Below are positions 26,876 to 37,931 of a DNA stretch of 64,000 nt, piece by piece. The stretch's first letter is position 1. Every line of letters begins with the position of its first letter. Location: positions 815,001 to 879,000 of the forward strand of contig CANLOU010000001.1 of NCBI GenBank assembly GCA_947492995.1, given 5' to 3'. Origin of the DNA: an uncultured Litoreibacter sp. (lineage in GTDB: Bacteria > Pseudomonadota > Alphaproteobacteria > Rhodobacterales > Rhodobacteraceae). Under the pieces are notes generated by a model that saw only the letters and a list, made by a program, of their open reading frames with translations, was not told the DNA's origin and did not search any database. A program made the translations under genes and the position numbers.

Positions 26876-29134
26876 ATGTCTAAGAACAACCGCGTCACCG
26901 ACGACGAAGCCCTGCGCTATCACCTTGACCCAACGCCGGGCAAGATCGAGATCAACGCATCGACCCCGATGGCGACGCAGCGCGATCTGTCACTGGCTTA
27001 TTCGCCCGGCGTTGCGGTGCCGGTTGAGGTGATCGCGGAGAACCCAGACACGGCATACGACTACACCACCAAGGGCAACATGGTGGCTGTCATCTCGAAC
27101 GGGACGGCGATTTTGGGGCTGGGGAATTTGGGCGCGTTGGCGTCGAAGCCCGTGATGGAAGGCAAGTCGGTTCTGTTCAAACGCTTTGCAGATGTGAACA
27201 GCATCGACATTGAATTGGACACCGAAGACGCGGATGAATTCATTAACGCGGTAAGGTTAATGGGGCCGAGTTTCGGGGGCATTAACCTTGAAGACATCAA
27301 GGCGCCGGAATGTTTCATCATCGAACAGCGGCTGCGCGAAGAGATGGATATTCCGGTCTTCCATGACGACCAACATGGGACCGCGGTGATCTGTGCGGCG
27401 GGCTTGCTGAACGCGCTGCACCTGACGGGCAAGAAAATCGAAGATGTGAAGATCGTTTTGAACGGTGCGGGTGCTGCGGGGATTGCGTGCGTTGAGCTGA
27501 TTAAGGCGATGGGCGCGAAGCACAACAATTGCATTGCGTGCGATACGAAGGGCGTCATTTACCAAGGTCGGACGGAGGGGATGAACCAGTGGAAATCGGC
27601 GCATGCGGCGAAAACCACAGACCGAACTTTGGAAGACGCGATGAAGGGGGCCGATGTGTTCCTTGGTGTCTCGGCCAAGGGTGCGGTGACGCAGGAGATG
27701 GTGAAGTCGATGGCGGACAATCCGGTGATTTTTGCGATGGCGAACCCCGACCCGGAGATCACACCAGAGGATGCGCACGAGGTCCGGCCGGACGCGATTG
27801 TGGCGACGGGGCGGTCGGATTATCCGAACCAGATTAACAACGTTTTGTGTTTCCCGTATTTGTTCCGCGGCGCGTTGGATATTCGGGCGCGGACGATCAA
27901 TGACACGATGAAGATTGCGTGTGCCGAGGCATTGGCGAAACTGGCGCGTGAGGACGTGCCGGACGAGGTCGCGATGGCCTATGGGCGCAAATTGGCCTTT
28001 GGTAGAGACTATATTATCCCGACGCCGTTTGATCCGCGCTTGATCCACAAGATCCCGCCAGCGGTCGCGAAGGCGGGCATTGATACGGCAGTGTCACGCA
28101 AGCCGATTGTCGATTTTGAGGAATATGAGGCCGCGTTGCGGGCGCGGATGGACCCGACGGCAACGATGTTGGACGGGCTTCACAACCGCGCGCGCAAGAC
28201 GCAGGCGCGGATGATTTTTGCCGAAGGGGACGACCCGCGCGTGCTGCGCGCGGCGGTGGCCTATGCACGGTCTGGCTTTGGTGAAGCCTTGGTTGTGGGT
28301 CGCGAAGATGACGTGCGGGAGAAGTTGGACGAGGCTGGATTGGCGGATGCCTATCGTGAGTTAACCATCGTGAACGCCCGGAATTCGGAGCATTTGGAGA
28401 CGTATAAAGACTTCCTGTATGCCCGTTTGCAGCGCAAAGGGTATGATCGGCAGGACGTGCACCGGCTGGCGGCGCGGGACCGGCATGTGTTTTCCGCATT
28501 GATGTTGGCGCATGGGCATGGCGACGGGTTGGTGACGGGCGCGACGCGGAAGTCGGCGCATGTGCTGGGCTTGTTGAACCACGTCTTGGACGTGTCTGAG
28601 GAAGACGGCGCGGTTGGCGTGACGGCGTTGTTGCATAAGGGGCGGATCGTTCTGATTTCGGACACGTTGGTACATGAATGGCCGGACGAGGAAGACCTGG
28701 CCAACATCGCGGTGCGCGCGGCGGGGACGGCGCGGTCGCTGGGGTTGGACCCGCGCGTCGCGTTTGTCAGCTTCTCGACTTTTGGCTACCCGATCTCGGA
28801 ACGGGCGGAAAAGATGGGCGTGGCCCCTGCCGTTTTGGAGAAGATGGGCGTCGATTTCGAATTCGACGGGGAGATGAACGTGGATGTCGCGTTGAACCCT
28901 GACGTGCTGGCAAATTACCCGTTCTGCAAATTGTCGGGACCTGCGAATATCCTGGTGGTGCCGGCGCGGCACTCGGCCTCGATCTCGGTCAAGCTGATGC
29001 AGGAAATGGGCGGCGCGACGGTCATTGGCCCGATTTTGAGCGGGCTGGATGAGCCCATTCAGCTGTGTTCGACCACCTCGACCGCGAATGACATTTTGAA
29101 CATGGCGGTGATGTCGGCGTGTAAAGTCGGGTAG
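26876..29134 (+). CDS. maeB: NADP-dependent malic enzyme with phosphotransacetylase-like domain
   Basis: A 752-residue MaeB-type enzyme that decarboxylates malate to pyruvate with NADP. The malic domain has SLAYSPGVAVPVEVI, TKGNMVAVISNGTAILGLGN, and VFHDDQHGTAVICAAGLLNA with its metal-binding residues. The NAD-binding motif is VLNGAGAAGIACVEL. The C-terminal third is a phosphate acetyl/butyryl transferase-like module (MIFAEGDDPRVLRAAVAYA, GYPISERAEKMGVAPAVLEKMG) that I recall has a regulatory rather than catalytic role in this family. The ATG at 26876 has AGGA about 10 bases upstream. The gene diverges from mutS and ends at an inverted repeat shared with dnaJ. Confidence 0.95.
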   Translation: MSKNNRVTDDEALRYHLDPTPGKIEINASTPMATQRDLSLAYSPGVAVPVEVIAENPDTAYDYTTKGNMVAVISNGTAILGLGNLGALASKPVMEGKSVLFKRFADVNSIDIELDTEDADEFINAVRLMGPSFGGINLEDIKAPECFIIEQRLREEMDIPVFHDDQHGTAVICAAGLLNALHLTGKKIEDVKIVLNGAGAAGIACVELIKAMGAKHNNCIACDTKGVIYQGRTEGMNQWKSAHAAKTTDRTLEDAMKGADVFLGVSAKGAVTQEMVKSMADNPVIFAMANPDPEITPEDAHEVRPDAIVATGRSDYPNQINNVLCFPYLFRGALDIRARTINDTMKIACAEALAKLAREDVPDEVAMAYGRKLAFGRDYIIPTPFDPRLIHKIPPAVAKAGIDTAVSRKPIVDFEEYEAALRARMDPTATMLDGLHNRARKTQARMIFAEGDDPRVLRAAVAYARSGFGEALVVGREDDVREKLDEAGLADAYRELTIVNARNSEHLETYKDFLYARLQRKGYDRQDVHRLAARDRHVFSALMLAHGHGDGLVTGATRKSAHVLGLLNHVLDVSEEDGAVGVTALLHKGRIVLISDTLVHEWPDEEDLANIAVRAAGTARSLGLDPRVAFVSFSTFGYPISERAEKMGVAPAVLEKMGVDFEFDGEMNVDVALNPDVLANYPFCKLSGPANILVVPARHSASISVKLMQEMGGATVIGPILSGLDEPIQLCSTTSTANDILNMAVMSACKVG

Positions 29135-29140
29135 CGGTAA

Positions 29141-29158
29141 GGCGGGGTTAACCCCGCC
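29141..29158. repeat. Perfect inverted repeat between maeB and dnaJ
   Basis: GGCGGGGTTAACCCCGCC is an 18-base perfect palindrome in the 24 bases between the two convergent genes. It could act as a two-way terminator stem, although neither strand has a T run after it. Confidence 0.5.
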
Positions 29159-30301
29159 CTACGCTGATCCGTCCCAGAAGGATTTGACCTTCTTGAAGAA
29201 GCCCGAAAGTTCGGGGTTGTTCTCTTCGCTGAGCTTTTCGAACTCGCGCAGCAGCTCTTTTTGTTTGCTGGTCAGGTTCACGGGGGTCTCGACAGCAAGT
29301 TCGATGAACATGTCGCCCGATCCGCCGCCGCGCAGCGCTGGCATGCCTTTGGACCGCAGCCGCATTTGACGACCCGATTGGCTGCCGCCGGGGACTTTGA
29401 CCCGCGAACGACCGCCGTCAATTGTTGGCACTTCCACGTCACCGCCAATGGCGGCCGTGGTCATGGACACCGGCACCCGGCAGAACAGATCGACACCGTC
29501 GCGTTGGAACAGGTCGTGTTCCTTCACCTCGATGAAGATGTACAAATCACCCGTTGGCCCGCCGCGCATGCCGGCTTCGCCTTCGCCCGCCAATCGGATG
29601 CGGGTTCCGGTTTCCACCCCTGCCGGGATGTTGACCGAGAGGGAGCGTTCTTTTTGTTCGCGCCCTGCCCCGCCGCAAGTTTTGCACGGGTTCTTGATGA
29701 TCTGGCCGACGCCGGAACATGTGGGGCATGTGCGTTCAACGGTGAAGAAGCCCTGTTGCGCGCGGACCTTGCCCATGCCCGAACAGGTTGGGCACGCTTG
29801 CGGTTCTGCCCCGCCTTCTGCACCGCTGCCGTCGCAGGAAGAACAGGACACAGATGTGGGGACGGTGATTGCCTTTTGCAGGCCGTTGAATGCTTCTTCC
29901 AGTTCGATGCGCAGGTTGTAGCGCAGATCGGACCCGCGCGACGCGCGTTGGCGTCCGCCGCGTTGACCACCGCCACCCATGAAGTCGCCGAACAGGTCTT
30001 CGAACACGTCCGAGAACGCGCTGGAAAAGTCGCCGCCGCCCGGGCCACGCTGACCGCCGCCGCCGCCCATTCCGCCTTCGAATGCGGCATGGCCATAGCG
30101 GTCGTAGGCCGCTTTTTTGTCGGCGTCCTTCAGGACCTCGTAAGCCTCGTTGGCTTCTTTGAATTGTTCCTCGGCATTGGGGTTATCGCTGTTGCGGTCG
30201 GGGTGAAGTTCCTTGGCCTTCTTGCGATAGGCCTTCTTCAATTCGTCCGCAGATGCCCCTTTGGAGGCGCCAAGCACGTCGTAATAGTCACGTTTTGCCA
30301 T
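29159..30301 (-). CDS. dnaJ: Chaperone protein DnaJ
   Basis: A 380-residue type I Hsp40. The J domain has the DnaK-activating HPD at 33-35 (KELHPDRN). A Gly-rich linker follows ([19 protein letters not shown]). Four CxxCxGxG zinc-finger repeats come next ([32 protein letters not shown]), then the C-terminal substrate-binding domains. It lies 78 bases downstream of dnaK on the same strand, with a stable hairpin in the gap. Confidence 0.97.
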   Translation of the reverse strand: MAKRDYYDVLGASKGASADELKKAYRKKAKELHPDRNSDNPNAEEQFKEANEAYEVLKDADKKAAYDRYGHAAFEGGMGGGGGQRGPGGGDFSSAFSDVFEDLFGDFMGGGGQRGGRQRASRGSDLRYNLRIELEEAFNGLQKAITVPTSVSCSSCDGSGAEGGAEPQACPTCSGMGKVRAQQGFFTVERTCPTCSGVGQIIKNPCKTCGGAGREQKERSLSVNIPAGVETGTRIRLAGEGEAGMRGGPTGDLYIFIEVKEHDLFQRDGVDLFCRVPVSMTTAAIGGDVEVPTIDGGRSRVKVPGGSQSGRQMRLRSKGMPALRGGGSGDMFIELAVETPVNLTSKQKELLREFEKLSEENNPELSGFFKKVKSFWDGSA

Positions 30302-30324
30302 AGTCTGTGTCTCCCCTGAAATGC

Positions 30325-30358
30325 GCGAGACCGGCCGATTGACATGGGCCGGCCTCGC
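30325..30358 (-). promoter_or_regulatory. Hairpin between dnaK and dnaJ
   Basis: GCGAG-A-CCGGCC (30325-30336) pairs with GGCCGG-C-CTCGC (30347-30358), a 12-position stem with one A-C mismatch. There is no T run. It may stabilise or process the dnaK-dnaJ message, or lower dnaJ relative to dnaK. Confidence 0.45.
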
Positions 30359-30379
30359 AGGTTCAGGTTAAGGTCGCAA

Positions 30380-32311
<1,932 letters not shown>

Positions 32312-32422
32312 AGATGCAGGTCCTTCTTACTTGCGGCGATGTTGCGGAAGACAGACCCATTATGGCCCCTGCCCTCCAATCCCAATGAACCGGGGATTGC
32401 TCCCCTATCGGAGTTCGGAGGG

Positions 32423-32452
32423 TATATAAGGATGGGGTCAGGGTGCTGCAAG
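32423..32452 (-). promoter_or_regulatory. RpoH-type promoter of dnaK
   Basis: On the minus strand, CTTG (complement of 32449-32452), an 18-base spacer and CTTATATA (complement of 32423-32430) match the alphaproteobacterial sigma-32 consensus CTTG-N17/18-CYTATNT. It is about 110 bases before the dnaK start. Confidence 0.65.
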
Positions 32453-32538
32453 GCGGTGGCCCCCGGGAATCTGCTGAAATGACTCATAAAATGTCCATTT
32501 CGCTTGAGCGGGGCATATGTTGTGGCTTCTATGGCGCT

Positions 32539-33144
32539 ATGACCCCAAATTTGACCATTCGCGGCTTCGAAATTTACGAAGGATTTTTGGCTTCCGGGGA
32601 CCAGCAAACCCTTGTCGAGGAGCTGCGGGCGCTGACCGCTGCAACGCCTATGGTGCAGCCAGTGACGCCGAGCGGCAAAAAGATGTCGGTCCGCATGACC
32701 TCGTTAGGGTCAAAGGGCTGGATCACCGACCGCAGCGGCTACCGATACGAGGCGCAGCACCCCAACGGTTTGGATTGGCCAGCCATCCCCGACAGCATCC
32801 TGTCGATCTGGCGCGCGGTGTCAGGCGTGGACCGCCTGCCCGATTGCTGCTTGATGAATTACTACGCCGAGGCCACCAGGATGGGCATGCATCAGGACAA
32901 GGACGAGGCCAATTTCGACTGGCCGGCGGTGTCGGTGTCCTTGGGTGATGAGGCGCTGTTTCGGATGGGCAACGACACGCGTGGCGGCAAGACGGACAGC
33001 ATCTGGCTGCGGTCCGGCGACGTGGTGGTGATGGGCGGCTCTGCCCGGCTGGCCTATCACGGGATCGACCGCATCAAGTTTGGATCGTCGCCGCTGCTTG
33101 CCAAAGGCGGGCGGTTGAACCTGACCCTGCGGGTGGTCGATTAA
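32539..33144 (+). CDS. alkB: Alpha-ketoglutarate-dependent dioxygenase AlkB
   Basis: A 201-residue Fe(II)/2-oxoglutarate dioxygenase that removes methyl groups from alkylated DNA bases. The HxD iron motif is in MGMHQDKDEANFDWPAVSVS, the distal His is in ARLAYHGIDRI, and the 2-oxoglutarate Arg is in GGRLNLTLRVVD. The ATG at 32539 gives a normal length; in-frame ATGs at 32478 and 32491 lie within the dnaK promoter region and are less likely. It ends in a 4-base convergent overlap with a permease gene. Confidence 0.9.
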   Translation: MTPNLTIRGFEIYEGFLASGDQQTLVEELRALTAATPMVQPVTPSGKKMSVRMTSLGSKGWITDRSGYRYEAQHPNGLDWPAIPDSILSIWRAVSGVDRLPDCCLMNYYAEATRMGMHQDKDEANFDWPAVSVSLGDEALFRMGNDTRGGKTDSIWLRSGDVVVMGGSARLAYHGIDRIKFGSSPLLAKGGRLNLTLRVVD

Positions 33145-33962
33145 CGCCCCGCCGTCCAGCTGAGGGATGCATTCTTGCGGGCGTAAAACTCGCCCATCAA
33201 CCCGACCATCAGCAGAACTACGGCGATGGTCAGCGGATAGCTGATCGAGCTGAAATGCGGGTTGTAGTTGATGAACGCAAAGCCCCGCGCCTGATCGATG
33301 CAATGAAACAGGGGGTTCCAATCGAAGAACGCCAGGATGTAGCCGGGCATGGTGTTGGCCACGAACATTTTGCCAGACGCGATCATGTTGGCGCGGCTGT
33401 AGACCATGGCCAATGTGCTGGCGACGCCCGGCAGCCACGGCTTCATCGCCAAGAATACCATCCCAACGGCCACGCCTGAGAACCACGCCAGCAGGAACAT
33501 CCCGATGGTCGGGATCGGTTTGTAGATCACCACCGGATGCCAGACCACATGCACCATGAACAGGATGAACGCGGCCGACAGTACCTGGATGTAAAGCGAC
33601 GACAGCGCCGCCGACATGATGGCGATGGCGGTGTTCATTGGCGCGTGTTTCATCATCGCGGATGTCGGCCCTTCGGAGCCCATGATCGCGCCGACCGCCT
33701 TGGTGTGGGTCAGGAACAGGAAAATGCCCGACAGCAGGTACAGGATGAAGTCGCCCCGGATCGCGTTGCCGCGCAGGCCCAAGACGGAAAACATCAGATA
33801 GAACGCCGCCACAAACACAATGGTCTGCATCAGGTTGGTGGCCAGCCCGATAAATGCGTTGCGGTGGGTCTTGCGCACGGACCGCACGGTGGAGAAATAG
33901 ATCAGCTCAGCCAGCCCGATGGCCGACCGAAAATGAGAGTTGCGTTCTTCCGTTCTGAACAT
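33141..33962 (-). CDS. ABC-2 type polysaccharide export permease (Wzm/KpsM-like), no ATPase nearby
   Basis: A 273-residue membrane protein with six hydrophobic segments and the layout of Wzm/KpsM permeases. A cytoplasmic N-terminus (AIGLAELIYFSTVRSVRKTHR) is followed by membrane spans, and a conserved stretch near the end reads YILAFFDWNPLFHCIDQARG. Such permeases move glycan chains across the inner membrane with a Wzt/KpsT ATPase. No ATPase gene is next to it; alkB is on one side and the divergent cysQ on the other. I choose ATG at 33962; a longer start at 33980 is possible. Confidence 0.8.
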   Translation of the reverse strand: MFRTEERNSHFRSAIGLAELIYFSTVRSVRKTHRNAFIGLATNLMQTIVFVAAFYLMFSVLGLRGNAIRGDFILYLLSGIFLFLTHTKAVGAIMGSEGPTSAMMKHAPMNTAIAIMSAALSSLYIQVLSAAFILFMVHVVWHPVVIYKPIPTIGMFLLAWFSGVAVGMVFLAMKPWLPGVASTLAMVYSRANMIASGKMFVANTMPGYILAFFDWNPLFHCIDQARGFAFINYNPHFSSISYPLTIAVVLLMVGLMGEFYARKNASLSWTAGR

Positions 33963-34082
33963 TGCGCGTCTGCCTACCACTGGACGGTGCCTGATCTTAA
34001 CGTCAGAAAACTTGCCGTTCCGTTAGCGACGCAGCATAAGAAGGGCAAAGCACACAAGCAATACACAGGCAGGAGAGCCGCA

Positions 34083-34880
34083 ATGGACTATAACAAGATG
34101 GCAACGGTGTTCCGCACCTTGGCGCTGGAAGCTGGCGACATCATCATGGACATCTACAACGCCGACGATTTTGAGGTGAAAGCCAAATCCGACGACAGCC
34201 CCGTGACCGAAGCGGACGAGGCTGCCGACGCGCATATCTCTGCCGGGTTGGCCGCGGCCTTCCCTGACGTCTTGGTCGTGACCGAGGAACAAGCCGCCAG
34301 CCACGCCGAAAGCGCGTCGGAATTCATTATCGTGGATCCGCTGGACGGCACGAAGGAATTCATCAAACGCCGCGGCGATTTCACGGTGAATATCGCCTAT
34401 GTCGTCAATGGCGCGCCAATGCGGGGCGTCGTTTACGCGCCAGCGAAGAACCGGCTTTTCTATACTGATCCTGACGGCAACTCTGTTGAGGAACAGGGGC
34501 CGTTTGATGCCCAAAAACAGGGTCTAACCCTGCCCATCTCGGTTAAAAAGCCTGACAATGATGCGCTTGTCGTGGTTGCGTCCAAGTCCCACCGTGACGA
34601 GGCGACGGACGCCTATATCAACAAGTACAAGGTCGCCGATATGACCGGCGCGGGCTCGTCGCTGAAATTCTGCTTGGTCGCAACCGGAGAGGCGGACATT
34701 TACCCCCGTCTTGGTCGCACGATGGAATGGGACACCGCCGCTGGCGACGCCGTTCTGCGCGGCGCGGGTGGCGCGATGGTGCGGTTCGACAACCACATGT
34801 CGTTCACCTACGGCAAGCCGATCTATGAAAACCCGTTTTTCATTGCCTACGCGCCCGGCGTTGAGTTGCAGCCGGCCTGA
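34083..34880 (+). CDS. cysQ: 3'(2'),5'-bisphosphate nucleotidase CysQ
   Basis: A 265-residue Mg-dependent phosphatase of the inositol monophosphatase fold that converts PAP to AMP. PAP is the by-product of PAPS-dependent sulfotransferases and PAPS reductase. Metal-binding motifs are DDSPVTEADEAAD, VDPLDGTKEFIKRRGDF (85-90 is DPLDGT) and EWDTAAGDAVLRGAGG. The start at 34083 follows AGGAGAG by 5 bases; the much longer open frame upstream is antisense to the permease and is not coding. It overlaps kdsB in TGATG and leads a glycan cluster that includes a sulfotransferase. Confidence 0.95.
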   Translation: MDYNKMATVFRTLALEAGDIIMDIYNADDFEVKAKSDDSPVTEADEAADAHISAGLAAAFPDVLVVTEEQAASHAESASEFIIVDPLDGTKEFIKRRGDFTVNIAYVVNGAPMRGVVYAPAKNRLFYTDPDGNSVEEQGPFDAQKQGLTLPISVKKPDNDALVVVASKSHRDEATDAYINKYKVADMTGAGSSLKFCLVATGEADIYPRLGRTMEWDTAAGDAVLRGAGGAMVRFDNHMSFTYGKPIYENPFFIAYAPGVELQPA

Positions 34881-35680
34881 TGTCGGTCGCGATCATCATC
34901 CCGGCGCGTTATGCGTCAACGCGCTACCCCGGCAAGCCGTTGGTGCCGCTTACCGGGGCCACGGGTCAGGCGCAAACCCTGATCGAACGCTCCTGGCGCG
35001 CCGCGATGGAGGTCAACGGCGTTGACCGAGTGGTTGTCGCGACAGATGACGACCGCATCAAAAGCGAGGCAGAGGGATTCGGGGCGGAGGTCGTAATGAC
35101 CTCCCCGCAATGTGCGAACGGGACAGAACGATGCGCCGAGGCGCATGCCGTGATGGGCGGGGGGTACGACATTGTTGTCAATTTGCAAGGTGACGCCCCG
35201 CTGACACCGGCTTGGTTCATCGAAGATCTGGTGAAGGGTCTGAAAGCCGATTCTGACGCGATGGTGGCGACCCCGGTGCTGAAAACAGACGCTGAGGCCC
35301 TGAACGGGTTTATGCAAGACCGCCGCGAAGGCCGTGTTGGTGGGACCACAGCCGTTTTCGACCGCAACCGGCACGCGCTGTATTTTTCGAAAGAAGTGAT
35401 TCCGTTCACGCCCAAAACATACTCTAACAATGACGAAACACCGGTTTTTCATCACGTAGGGGTGTACGCCTACCGGCCGAAACCGTTGGCGGATTACTCA
35501 ACATGGACGTCCGGCCCATTGGAGACTCTGGAAGGCTTGGAGCAGCTGCGCTTTCTTGAGAATGGGCATTCTGTTCTGTGTGTAGAAGTCGATGCGCGGG
35601 ATCGGCAGTTCTGGGAGCTGAACAACCCCGAAGACGTGCCGCGCCTTGAGGCGATGATGAAGGCCATGGGCGTGGCATGA
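34880..35680 (+). CDS. kdsB: 3-deoxy-manno-octulosonate cytidylyltransferase
   Basis: A 266-residue enzyme that activates Kdo as CMP-Kdo for LPS core or capsule. It shows IIIPARYASTRYPGKPLVPL, VVVATDDDRI, CANGTERCAEA, NLQGDAPLT and HHVGVYAYRPKPLADY. It is slightly longer than E. coli KdsB and has TGATGQAQT within the first loop, where E. coli has a shorter segment. Translation is coupled to cysQ upstream and to the next glycosyltransferase through a 4-base ATGA overlap. Confidence 0.9.
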   Translation: MSVAIIIPARYASTRYPGKPLVPLTGATGQAQTLIERSWRAAMEVNGVDRVVVATDDDRIKSEAEGFGAEVVMTSPQCANGTERCAEAHAVMGGGYDIVVNLQGDAPLTPAWFIEDLVKGLKADSDAMVATPVLKTDAEALNGFMQDRREGRVGGTTAVFDRNRHALYFSKEVIPFTPKTYSNNDETPVFHHVGVYAYRPKPLADYSTWTSGPLETLEGLEQLRFLENGHSVLCVEVDARDRQFWELNNPEDVPRLEAMMKAMGVA

Positions 35681-36897
35681 CCACGTCATCGGTCAGTGTC
35701 GTTGTTGTTAGTCGACACCGGCCAGAAGAGCTGCGGAAGTGCCTGCTGGCGCTGACATTTCAAACGCTCCCCATCTTTGAAGTCATCATAGTCGGGGATC
35801 CCGGCGTTGCAGACGTTGTTGCGCAGCTGGACCGCCCGATTGCGGTGCAACAGAGCCTGTTTGACGAAGCCAACATCTCGAAAGCCCGCAATATCGGGAT
35901 CGCTATGGCGGCTGGAGACGTTGTCGCCTTCATTGATGATGATGCGGTGGCCGAACCGACCTGGCTTGAGCGTCTGATCGCGCCTTTTTCTGACACCGAG
36001 GTCGCCGCCGTGGGTGGTTTTGTGCGGGGCCGCAACGGGATCAGCTACCAATGGAAGGCCGAGGCGATTGGTCGGACTGGCGATTCCGAGCCGTTTGAGG
36101 TTCACCAGACCACCATCTTGGAAGGAACCGAATATCGCGCGATCAAGACCCAAGGCACCAACTGCGCCTTTCGGCGGGACGTGCTGATTGAACTGGGCGG
36201 GTTTGATGAAAACTACCACTTCTACATGGATGAAACCGACCTGAATATGCGGCTGGCCTATGCGGGAAAAATGACGGCAATTGTGCCGGATGCAGAAGTT
36301 CAGCACGGATATGCTGAAAGTGCGCGGCGCACACGGAACCGCGCGCCTCGCACGCTGTATGACATTGGCGCCAGCCGCGCCTATTTCTTGAAAAAACATG
36401 GTCAGGATTTGGCGAAACTCGATGTCGCGCGGGACCATCAACGCGTCCGCCTGCTGCGCCATATGGTGTATGGAGAGATTGAACCAAAAGACGTCGCGCG
36501 CCTGCTGCAAACTTTTGATGAGGGCGTCGAGAACGGGCTGAAAAGAGAGTCTATTACACCCCAATTCGACGAACCCGGCGCTTTTCAGAATTTCAGAACC
36601 CTTGGTGACGGCGATCATCAGGTGTTCTTTGGCCGGCGTCGCAACAAGGCCAAACTGTTTGAGTCGGCTCAGTCTCATAGCGGTGGCGCGACGGCGATGG
36701 TGTTTTCGCGGACCGGACTGTTCCACCGTCGCTGGTTTCACCGCGATGGGTTCTGGGTGCAGTCAGGTGGGCTCTATGGCAAGTCGGACCGTAGCGACAA
36801 GCTGCTGGCACGGTACACAACCCGGGCCCGTGCCGAGCGGGAATGTGCCGCCTTGGAGAAGACCCGCCCAATGGCTGACAAGCCGAAGAGACAATAA
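35677..36897 (+). CDS. Family 2 glycosyltransferase
   Basis: A 406-residue protein with an N-terminal GT-A domain: SVVVVSRHRPEELRKCLLAL, NISKARNIGIAMAAGD, and the metal-binding VAFIDDDAVAEPTWLERLI. A later stretch, GGFDENYHFYMDETDLNMRL, is typical of GT2 enzymes with the D-E-x-D acceptor motif. Residues 250-400 are an additional domain of unknown role, ending in a basic tail. It begins within the last bases of kdsB (ATGA), so it is probably translated with it. The sugar and acceptor cannot be read from sequence. Confidence 0.85.
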   Translation: MTTSSVSVVVVSRHRPEELRKCLLALTFQTLPIFEVIIVGDPGVADVVAQLDRPIAVQQSLFDEANISKARNIGIAMAAGDVVAFIDDDAVAEPTWLERLIAPFSDTEVAAVGGFVRGRNGISYQWKAEAIGRTGDSEPFEVHQTTILEGTEYRAIKTQGTNCAFRRDVLIELGGFDENYHFYMDETDLNMRLAYAGKMTAIVPDAEVQHGYAESARRTRNRAPRTLYDIGASRAYFLKKHGQDLAKLDVARDHQRVRLLRHMVYGEIEPKDVARLLQTFDEGVENGLKRESITPQFDEPGAFQNFRTLGDGDHQVFFGRRRNKAKLFESAQSHSGGATAMVFSRTGLFHRRWFHRDGFWVQSGGLYGKSDRSDKLLARYTTRARAERECAALEKTRPMADKPKRQ

Positions 36898-37019
36898 ACG
36901 AAAATTTTACCGATTGTGTCCACTCTTGGGCCATTCCGCCACAAAAATTCCCCTTAGATTGTGCACTAGGTGACAGGCAGAAGGCGTTAAGCTAGTTACG
37001 AATAAAGATTGAGGCACCA

Positions 37020-37913
37020 ATGAAACGTAAAGTCACAAAGGCTATCTTCCCCGTCGCAGGGCTTGGAACACGGTTCCTTCCGGCAACGAAGTCGATCCCA
37101 AAAGAGATCATGACCTTGGTCGATCGCCCCCTGATTCAATACGCCATTGACGAGGCCCGCGCGGCCGGGATCAAGGAATTCATCTTCGTGACCTCGCGCG
37201 GCAAAGGTGCGTTGGAAGACTATTTTGATCACGCGCCAGAGCTGGAAAGCTCCCTGCGCAAGAAGGGCAAAAAGGAACTTCTGAAGACGCTGAAGAACAC
37301 AAACATGGACAGCGGCGCGATTGCCTATATCCGTCAGCACAAGGCGCTGGGTCTGGGTCACGCTGTTTGGTGCGCACGTCGGCTGATTGCGAATGAACCG
37401 TTCGCGGTGATTTTGCCGGACGATGTTATTGCGGCGGAAAAGCCGTGCCTGCAGCAGATGACCGAGGCCTATGCCGAAACCGGCGGCTGCATGGTCGCCG
37501 CGATGGAAGTCCCGCCTGAAAAAGCGCCATCCTACGGGGTGCTTGATGTCAAAGAAGACATGGGCTCGATGGTGTCGGTGCGCGGCATGGTGGAAAAACC
37601 CGCCCAGGACGAAGCGCCGTCGAATTTGGCCGTGATCGGCCGCTACATTCTGACGCCGCAAATTTTGCAGAACCTTCAAAAGATCAAGCAGGGCGCCGGC
37701 GGTGAAATCCAGCTGACCGACGCCATCGCCCAGGAGATCGAGGCGGACCGTGACGTCTATGGCTACCGCTTCCGCGGGCAACGGTTCGATTGCGGTTCCA
37801 AAGCGGGTTACTTGCAAGCGACCGTGTCCTTTGGACTGTCACGCCCGGAACTGCGCGGCGAATTCCAAGGCTACCTTGACGAGATGGCCGCGCTGCGAAA
37901 CGCGGCTGAATAA
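37020..37913 (+). CDS. galU: UTP-glucose-1-phosphate uridylyltransferase
   Basis: A 297-residue enzyme that makes UDP-glucose from UTP and glucose 1-phosphate. It has KAIFPVAGLGTRFLPATKSI, the nucleotide-binding pyrophosphorylase motif, PKEIMTLVDRPLIQYAIDEA, and GLGHAVWCARRLI with FAVILPDDVI. It lies 122 bases after the preceding glycosyltransferase, an interval in which I see no clear promoter. galE follows 18 bases later, so UDP-glucose and UDP-galactose are supplied from adjacent genes. Confidence 0.96.
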   Translation: MKRKVTKAIFPVAGLGTRFLPATKSIPKEIMTLVDRPLIQYAIDEARAAGIKEFIFVTSRGKGALEDYFDHAPELESSLRKKGKKELLKTLKNTNMDSGAIAYIRQHKALGLGHAVWCARRLIANEPFAVILPDDVIAAEKPCLQQMTEAYAETGGCMVAAMEVPPEKAPSYGVLDVKEDMGSMVSVRGMVEKPAQDEAPSNLAVIGRYILTPQILQNLQKIKQGAGGEIQLTDAIAQEIEADRDVYGYRFRGQRFDCGSKAGYLQATVSFGLSRPELRGEFQGYLDEMAALRNAAE

Positions 37914-37931
37914 GCTGGGGTTCGTGGGGGC

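Noticed and set aside
33537-34082. Upstream extension of the cysQ frame
   Set aside because: This part is antisense to the Wzm-like permease and has low-complexity His/Asp/Gln content. CysQ begins normally at 34083 after a good ribosome site.
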